From Edaphochlamys debaryana (lineage: Eukaryota; Chlorophyta; Chlorophyceae; Chlamydomonadales): 64,000 nt of DNA. Location: NCBI GenBank assembly GCA_016858145.1, contig JAEHOE010000034.1, forward strand, positions 868,001 to 932,000, written 5' to 3'. Positions 56,629 to 64,000 of this stretch are shown one piece after another (position 1 is the stretch's first letter; every line of letters begins with the position of its first letter). Position numbers and translations under genes: made by a program. Under the pieces are notes generated by a model. It ran no database searches. It was given only the letters and a program-made list of their open reading frames with translations, and was not told the DNA's origin.

Positions 56629-58244
56629 ATGGCCCCGCCACAACGCTCCGCCATCCGCGGCCATCGCACTGCCGCCGCCGCGGCGGCGCTCTGTGCGGTG
56701 CTGGCGCTCGCGGCCTGCGCCGCCCCCGCCCTGGCCGGGCGGCTGTCGGAGCCCGGTCCCCGCCGCGGCCGGTCCTTGCTTCAGGAGAACCCCGCCGTCC
56801 CCACCGAGTGCATCAACACGGGTCTGGCGCTGCAGGTGGGCGGGTGGGCGGTGGGGAGGGCGGTTCGGGAACTGGGGCTGCCTTACGCTGGGGAGCCGTG
56901 AGGAGGCTGCTGGGGGCGTGGATTGGGGCCGAGGAGGAGGGGCATCGACCCTGCCGTGGCCACACCCTTCTTGGTGTAGCTCGATTGGGAGTTAACCAGG
57001 GCTGGCCAGGAATAGACTGACCTGCGGGGTGGCCGGGATACGGATTGCGTTCTGCCAGGTCGCTGCCCAGGGCCCAGGAGCCCCTTCCCCTTGCTCGGCC
57101 CCCCTGCCGCCCCAACCTCACTCCACTCCCCACGGCCCCACCCCCCCACGCCCTCCCCCGGCCCCAGTCCGCCTGCACCAAGGAGCTGGAGCTGGCCTCC
57201 TCCGCCTTCGGCCTCAGCCCCACCGCCAACATCGCCAGCATCAAGGTGTGTGGGTGCCTCACCTGCCGCAAGGGCCAGAGGCTGCAGTTGGGAAAGCACT
57301 GGGGAGCGATGGTGACGGCACGCAGGTCCAGGCTCCATTCTCCACCTCAATGCGCCATCCCAGCTCCCACACACCGGCTTTCATCGGTTCGCCGATGTAA
57401 CTTTGCTCCCTCGTCCCCTACGCTCCCTCTGCTCGCCCCCTCTCACCCCCCCTTCCAGGTCGACCCCGCCAAGCTGCGGGCCTACCTGGCCACCGCCCCC
57501 GCCCCCACCTCCTCCTGCTGCACCGCCGCCGCCTCCTTCAACAACGCGGTGAGGGACCCGGGGCCAGACGGCGCCGATTGAGGCGTGGGGGGAGAGCAAG
57601 CTAGGCAGGGGGCGCTCAGCTCGGAGCCCGGCATCACGGGAGGTTGCGGCTGTGGGGTGTGGGACAGAGGAGGGCGATGCGACACATAGCAAGCAGCGCT
57701 AGACACGCACGAGTGGCGTGGCAGGCGGGTCGAAGGCATGCCCTCCCCCTGCCGCTGCGTAACCGACGTAGGTACCCGGTACCCCTGCAGCCAACCCCGC
57801 CCCCGCGGCTTCCCCGCCTGCCTGCTCCCGACACCAACCCCTGTCCCCTTCGTTTGGACTTTGTTCGCGTCACCCCGTACGCAGTACTGCTCCTGCTCGG
57901 ACTCCGTACTGGAGCTGGTCAAGAGCTTCACCAACAACGACATCGAGGCCTACTCGGAGGGTGAGTGCCGTACTGCCGTATTACTGCGGTACGGCTGCAC
58001 GTGCTTGGGCCGGGGGACGCGGGGTGCTTCGGCGCTTTCCTCTACACGCCCTGATCTGCAGCAGCCTCTCAGCTTCAAAACTGTCCCAGCCCCTACCTAC
58101 CGGTACCCCTTTCTCACCCCTGTCCCTACCCTCCCGCCTCCTAACCCGGCCGCAGTCGCCCAGTACCTGTCCAACCGCTGCAAGGAGGTGGGCACCGACT
58201 TCACCCTCTACTACAAAGACACCTGCCCCGCCCAGAAGCCCTAG
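56629..58244 (+). CDS. Small secreted protein with nsLTP-type eight-cysteine motif, copy 2
   Basis: Five exons (56,629-56,835; 57,168-57,245; 57,459-57,548; 57,885-57,960; 58,156-58,244) close in frame to 179 residues. A clear signal peptide (Ala/Leu core ending near ALAG, residue 37) precedes a mature part with C61, C72, C115-C116, C127-x-C129, C159, C174: C-x10-C-x42-CC-x10-CxC-x29-C-x14-C. The spacing matches copy 1 almost exactly, and so do the motifs SFNNA-YCSC, LVKSFTNNDIEAY and NRCKEVG...FTLYYKDTC. Its first exon equals exons 1 and 2 of copy 1 joined, so one intron was gained or lost. It is probably extracellular. The family function in algae is unknown to me. Confidence 0.87.
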
Positions 58245-59492
58245 GCGAAGCCGGACAGGCCTGTGTACGGGCGCCTCGGCATGCACAGAAGCGCGCACGG
58301 CTGCTGTCCTTGGCTTTCCAGCGTGGGACATAGGGATGCCGATGTGTTGCAAGGGGCATGGGTTGGATCAGACTGGATGAGAACAGGACTATCCGCAGGT
58401 CGTGAGCAGGGCGTGAGGTCGCAGGGGGTAGCGGGGGAGGCACCCTGTTGGTGCGGTGGGGCGGGGGCAGGATGGTGGGGGCGCTGAGGGCCCCAAAGAC
58501 CAAAGTTGATGCAGGGAGGGTCAGGCGGACAGGGTCTAAAGCAAAGCGCAATGGAGCGCAGAGCACGATGGCGCGCTTGGCTCCAGGCCCCCGGGGGACG
58601 GGTTCATATTCAGGGAGAGTCATGAGCGGGGGACGGGTGCAGGCAAAGAAGTAAGAGTGAGAGTCGAAGCATTGGAAGGCAAGGATGTAGTGAGCCCGAC
58701 GGCGGTAATGACAGCGGGTCTGGCCTGGATCCCCCCGTGCGTCCTGCTGGACAACTAGCGCAGTGACCCGGAGCGGCACTGTCGAGCGCGTGCTGCTTGA
58801 GGAGTTAGTGAGTCCTACGGGATTATGTGCATCGAGCGGGTCTGGTCTGCTTGGGCACTGGGCAGCCCGACTGCCCGAGGCAGCCGCGGTGGGCAGCCCG
58901 CGCCACCTCAACCCCAGTGAGGTACTCCTACACGGATCTCGCTTATGTCATGATGCGACAGTCCGTGCTGCATGCAAAGGCTGCCCGTGCCGGTCGAGTC
59001 TGGCACCTCCGGACATGTCTCCCACGGGCGTGGTCGCGGCCATGGGCTGCAGCTGTCGGGGTGTATGCTGCTACTGCAGCCCTACGCCACGCCTGCACAT
59101 CTCCCGCCTCTGCGCTTCATCACGTATCAGTTTAGAGTTTGCTTTACCCGTGTGAGCTCTGCATGCGACTCGCACCGACGGCTCGAAGCGTGGACATTCC
59201 GCCGCAGACGATCCACACATGCGACGACCAACCTTGAGCGTTCGCCGAGCCTGAGCGGCGCGATGAGTTCGTCTTAGACTGATTATGGTCATGGAATTGA
59301 TCGGAGGCCTAGCGGCACGGTCCCGCGCGCCTTCCCCATCTGCGTGATCGCGGCCCCTCACCTTGCCCCCCTCCACACCCCACGCCCCAGACGCAACACA
59401 TTGAGAAACCGCTGAACATCGAGCATCTATCGCTACCTACTTGACCTTCTTTGGCTTCAACCGGGGCAGGGTCTGGGGCAACGACCCACCAA
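58245..59492. other. Intergenic region
   Basis: 3' flank of copy 2 and upstream region of the PH-domain gene. No exon or repeat is supported. No TGTAA is seen close behind the stop codon at 58,244. Confidence 0.4.
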
Positions 59493-62400
59493 ATGCCCTC
59501 TGCGATCATTATAGATGGCTACCTTCTGAAGAAGAAGAAGCCTGAGAAGCGGAGCATCTTTGTGAGCCAGGCTGGGGCAAGCGGTCTTTGCCATTCTTCT
59601 GGAAAGAAATTTACCACGGTGTTGGCCTGCGCAGACGAGCAAGTACCAGCGGAGATGGTTCGAGCTTACTTCGGACACGCTCGCGTACGCAAAGGACCCG
59701 CGCGAGCTGAAGGATGGCGGGGGCAATATCGAAGTCTTTGCTATCCACGAGCTCAAGTACATTCAGAAGCTGGATGAGGGGAAGCTCGAGGTGCGCTTGG
59801 TCGCGACTGTGGAGCCTGGCTGCGCTGGCACACCGCCACGCCGTTGCGCTGACCAACGCTGCGTCGAAGGGGGGCTTTGCATTTGGCCGCCTACCCCGTT
59901 CCTGGGGCTGCAGGGGACGTAACATACACTGAAACGGGGGTGGACCGGCTGACGGGCGTGAGCACCCTGCGCGAACCTGGCTCGCCCTTCGCTACCCCGC
60001 AGATGAAGTTCCCTGAGCGCGTGCTCCGCGTCAAGGTGGAGCACGACGCCGACCACCAAAAGTGGTTTGAGGCAATAAAGGACGCGCGACAGCAAAAGCT
60101 GGACAACCTGAACACGCCGCAGGCAAAGCAGCTGGAGAACCTGAAGGCAAGCCCCCGTCCGAGGGCAGCCATGGGGTTTGCGAGAGGACGAGGGGGCAAG
60201 GGTATTGCTACACATCAGGCGGGGGTCAACTTGATGGGGGGTGGGGTTGCCGTGACACGTGTCCGGATCCCGCGCTCTGACCTTCGCTTCATCCTCCTCC
60301 ACCCTCATCGCGCCGCCTCGTGCAGAACCGAGAGCTGGAGAACCTGAAGGTGCGCGAGACTCATATCTAGGGGCCACTGTCTGTAGCGCGCTGCAGCTTG
60401 GACTCACCCGTCCGTAAACCTCAGGCGGGTAGTCTGTCAGGCATGGGTCAGCTGGCAGGGGCGAGAGCGTTCAACCCTGACCCGCTTCGCCAGAATCGCC
60501 ACCCAAGAGGCTCCTGCCCCGCCCCGCGCTTCTCCCACCACTCAACCCCCACCACCCACCCCCCGCGTCCCAGAACCCGCAACGCGAGAACATCATGACG
60601 GCCCTGGAGGAGGACAGCGACGACGACGCGGCCCCGACGCCCAGCGCCAGCGCCAGCGGGCCCCACCCGCGGGCCCGGAAGACCCCCGACAAGGCCCTCA
60701 TGGTGGCGGTGACCGCCCAGGGCACGGCCGCAAAGGAACCCAACCGCCCGCCCTCGCCCAGGTGCGGTGCCGGGCTTCGCAGCTCAGTGTGCCCCTTGCG
60801 GCGGTGACAACTGCACAGGGGCATGGAGGCAGGACTAAGCGCGGGGTAGGGCGACGGAGCGCCGGCAGAGGCTGCCGTTCCGGCCGCTCCAGTCCCGCCG
60901 TGCTGGTGCGATCATGCCCCCCTCCCCCCTCCCCCTCAGGTCCCTGCTGGCCAACCCCCGCATGGCCACAAAGGTGGTGCAGACGCCCACACGGCCCACG
61001 CGGGCAGAGCCGGAGCCGGAGCCAGAGAGGCGGCCCAAGAAGCGCTGGGAGGACGAGGGTGGGTCGGGACTTCCACCTCAGCTATGCTACTTATTGTCCA
61101 CTGCACGGGGGGCAGGGTGCCGAGCAGCCGGCGGGGCAAGGCAGTACAAGAGCGGATGCACGTGGGCGTGGAAGCAACCGGTAGCGTTTGCAAATGGGAC
61201 TGACTATTCCTCATCGCCTCAACAACCCAGCCGTTGTTGTGCCTCGCCGCCCCCACACGCCCACAGACGAGGAGGAGCCCCAGCCCGCCGGCACGCGGCC
61301 CGGCACGGGGGGGAACTCGGGGGCCACCTCCCGCCCGGGCACAACGGGCTCGCGGGACTCTGGGGGCACGCCCGCGCGCGGCGGCGGCACGCCCCCCAAC
61401 GGAGAGCGGCTCATGCTGAACGAGGAGACGCCCACCAAGCGCCCGCCGATGGGGCCCTCGGCGCCGCCCAAGGGCGAGCGATTTGCCCTCAACGAGAACG
61501 GCCGTGCCGTGCCGTCCGCGCCAACCTTGGGCCGCTCCCCGTCCGGTGCGTCCCGCAGCGCCCAGCCACCCCAGGAGCCGCCGCCGGGGCCCGTCAGCCG
61601 GGGCAGCCGGCCCGCGAGCGGCGAGGCGGCGGGGCGGGGCGGTGTGGGGCCGGCGCCGCCGCCTGCACCCACGGAGGGCCGCGCGGACGAGTGGCAGGAC
61701 GACGACTGGGACAGCAGCGACGGCGAGGAGGGGTCGCACGGGCACGGAAGGCGCGGTCACGGGCACGAGAACGGGCAGGGGCAGGGGCGCCAGCAGGGAC
61801 AGCACGGGCACGGGAACGGGCATGAGGAGCGCCCGCAGCCGCCGGCACGGCAAGCGGCGCCGCCCGTAGCACCAGCTCCTCCGGCCCCCCGTAGCCAGGC
61901 GAGCAGCTCCCGGCCTTCCACGGAAACCGCGGGCGCCAAGCGGCCTAGCGACCAGGGCCAGCAGGGCCGCGCTCCAGGCTCTGGGCCCGGGTCGGCGGCT
62001 GCCAGCCGTGCCGCCAATGGCCATGCGGCGGCGGCGGCTCCGGCGCCCTCTCGGCCGCCGGCCAAGCGGCATGAGTCGGACGACGAAGAGGACGAGGAGG
62101 AGGCGCTAGCTAAGAAGCACGCAGCGGGGACTGACCACCACGAGGACAACTGGGACTCGGATGAGGAGGACGAGGAGGAGGAGGAGCGGGCGCCGCCACC
62201 CCCCAAGCCCGCGGCCCGGCCGCCAGCGCCCAAGCCCGCGCCCCCGCCCGCGACCGGCGCGGTTTCGTCTCCGCAGGGCCGGCGGCCCATGGCCCCACCC
62301 GCCAACCCCGGCTCTCCCGCGGGCGGCCGCTCCGCCGCACCGCCTTCCGCCCGGCCCCCGTCCGGCGGGGCCGCGCCGCCCGCGGGCGCCCGCCCCCCGC

Positions 62401-62636
62401 CCCGCGGCCGCGCCTCTGGTGACTCGACCCCCGCCGGCTCGCCCGCCCGGGGCGGGGGCGCGGGGGCGGGTTCGCGTCTGCCCGCGCCGCCGCCTCCCAA
62501 GGGCGCCGGCGGGGGCGGGGGCGCGGGCAATGGCCCCGCGGCACAGGGCTTCAAGTCTAACGTGGTCCACGACCCCGGGGCCAAGCCCGACGATGCCAAC
62601 TGGGTCGAGGAGGACTGGGATGAGGAAGATGACTAG
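59493..62636 (+). CDS. PH-domain protein with long disordered, acidic-tryptophan tail
   Basis: Seven exons (59,493-59,561; 59,635-59,790; 60,003-60,146; 60,326-60,349; 60,574-60,761; 60,940-61,058; 61,267-62,636) close in frame to 689 residues. A pleckstrin-homology domain spans about 5-105: IIIDGYLLKKKK (first strand), KYQRRWFELTSDTLAYAKDP, FAIHELKYI, RVLRVKV, and a last helix with the near-invariant Trp96 in HQKWFEAIKDA. The KYQRR cluster could bind phosphoinositides. A short charged linker with NLNTPQ and two LENLK repeats (the second on a 24-nt exon) follows, then a Pro/Gly/Ala-rich tail. The tail carries three Trp-in-acid clusters: DEWQDDDWDSSD (about 373-385), DNWDSDEEDEEE (about 526-538), and the C-terminal NWVEEDWDEEDD. 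These resemble W-acidic adaptor or kinesin-light-chain motifs, an inference only. Intron 3 has a GC donor. Confidence 0.85.
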
Positions 62637-64000
62637 ATGGGAGGACCGGGATCGGCAGGGGCCGGCGGCAGGCGGCTGGCGCGTGTGTCGCAGCCGGCAG
62701 CGACGGCGCACAGCGCACTGGGCGCACAGAAGTGTTGTTGCGGCACGTCGGCGGCTGGACGCCGGCGGGGGACCCGGGATGGTGGCGAGCGGGGAGCAGC
62801 GGCCGGGCGAGGCCGGAGGCAGCCTGGCGCGTGGAGGGGGCAGCAATAAGCCCAGGCGTGGCAGCGCAGGGCTTGCCGCGAGCGGCGAACGGTCGGCGCA
62901 CGGGGTGAACGGCAAACGGGGTTGGGCTGGGGTGGGGCTCGAGGCGATGGGAAAGCTACGCAATGCTCCACATGGGTTACTCGGCAATGGCTTCAGCCTC
63001 CACCAAGCTTTGGGCATGCGTTTCATTGGGGTTCCAGGTCTGGGTAGCTAGTGATCGTCGCTGGCGCTGCAACGCGTAGCGACGGGGCTGCGTCTTCCCG
63101 CGCCCGCACCCTGCACATTATCTTCTCTTTTGGGTGGGCTGGTGGCAGCTGGCGCCCCGGGGTCAGCTGTCAAACTCTTGTCGGTTTCGAGGTCCTGACT
63201 CCTGTGAAGGTTATTGAGGAGCACAGCCATAAGGGTTCGGGAGTGAGCCGTGTAACTTCGTGATTGATTCGGCACGCGACGTGGGCTTTCTTAGCGAGCG
63301 TGTGGGTGCAGCTCAGGCGCGGAGCCCACTGGGCCTGATGCGATGGGCTGCTAGTCTCAGGGCGAGCGTTGTGACATGTGCAGCGGCCTGGCGCCCACAG
63401 CAAGCGCACTGTTGTCCCTGTCGTGGTGGATGAGAGTGTTGGCGGCAGCAGCGGCTGACTGTGGTGTGTCATGGGCCAGCCCCAAGACGGCAAGAGCGCT
63501 CTGCCTTTGGCGGGCGTCGATCTGTCTGGCTTCACCAGCGTGGTGCCACCTGGGTGTGTGTCGCGCCCTCTGGTGCCTATGTGTATGTACTAGCGACGAA
63601 GAGATGACTTACGGGTAATCGCGCTGACCGCGTGAACCAGTAGCACAGTGTGCAGGGCGTGTGAAGATGGCTGACGGTGGTGAGTGATGCGCGAAGAAAG
63701 TATCGTACCCAGAGACCTGTAAATACTCGGTGATGTGTGTTGCAGGCGCCCCATCCCGGGCTCATCACCTATGCTGGCTTGCCGCTGTGAGGCGTGTTGG
63801 GACATATACTGTTGGTGGCATGCGGGAGTGAGCTCTGACGGATGGGGCCGTGGGATGCGCAGGCAGCAACCCCCAAATTACCCTGCCTACTAGGGCCTGT
63901 ACTCCTTGAAGCGTGTTCACCCAGGTGCTGACCCACGTCGTCAGCTGCCTCGACACGGCAGCGCCTGGGCCCAAGTCGGGGGCCCAGACAAGTCTGACAC
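62637..64000. other. 3' UTR and flanking DNA
   Basis: About 615 bases of probable 3' UTR to the TGTAA at 63,251. A second TGTAA lies near 63,717. No further gene is supported to the end of the window. Confidence 0.45.
63251..63255 (+). terminator. TGTAA polyadenylation signal candidate for the PH-domain gene
   Basis: TGTAA pentamer 615 bases beyond the stop codon at 62,636, within the usual 3' UTR length range for chlamydomonad genes. Confidence 0.5.

Overview
The window looks like nuclear DNA of a volvocine/chlamydomonadalean green alga (Chlamydomonas relatives). The evidence is very high GC content, genes cut into many short exons by GT-AG introns with long C/T- or G-rich stretches, TGTAA in the 3' regions of several genes, a cell-wall-type Ser-Pro-rich shaft, Ala/Gln-rich low-complexity protein regions, and a fragment of a nucleus-encoded mitochondrial ATP synthase subunit a, a gene that left the mitochondrion in this lineage. 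There are no bacterial-style operons, CRISPR arrays or rRNA genes, and I recognised no tRNA.

Layout. (1) 1.3-14.4 kb, minus: a very large secreted subtilisin-like protease (about 2,250 residues by my exon count) with an intact Asp/His/Asn/Ser set, a PA-like insert, a ricin-type lectin-like region, three repeated C-terminal modules with Pro-rich linkers, and a C-terminal membrane anchor. (2) 14.2-24.7 kb: a degraded, rearranged duplication. It holds a 3' fragment (15.2-16.7 kb) and an inner exon fragment (23.2-24.5 kb) of the gene at 25.6-34.2 kb, and a 5' signal-peptide fragment (24.5-24.7 kb) of the protease gene. Between them lie an ATP6 fragment (17.4-18.2 kb) and a small unrecognised gene (19.6-20.7 kb). 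(3) 25.6-34.2 kb, minus: a large unrecognised Ala/Gln-rich, probably nuclear protein (about 1,558 residues). (4) 34.9-40.5 kb, minus: plastid-type diaminopimelate decarboxylase (473 residues, 15 exons). It is divergent from (5) 40.8-45.2 kb, plus: a YqjM-type old yellow enzyme (421 residues, 14 exons). (6) 46.4-48.9 and 50.1-52.5 kb, plus: two tandem paralogues, F-box-like at the N-terminus and leucine-rich, with a hAT-type MITE between them. (7) 54.5-56.0 kb minus and 56.6-58.2 kb plus: a head-to-head pair of small paralogues with a plant nsLTP-type eight-cysteine motif. (8) 59.5-62.6 kb, plus: a PH-domain protein with a long disordered tail bearing acidic tryptophan motifs.

Apart from the lysine-pathway enzyme and the flavin oxidoreductase, the genes show no obvious joint pathway. 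The main interest lies in genome dynamics: one local tandem duplication since broken up, a non-autonomous DNA transposon with a perfect target duplication, repeated copying of exon borders into introns, and more GC-AG introns than expected. Exon limits were derived by hand from splice consensus, protein continuity and phase. Those of lysA, the oxidoreductase, the paralogue pairs and the PH gene close in frame from start to stop. I did not close every junction of the protease gene.
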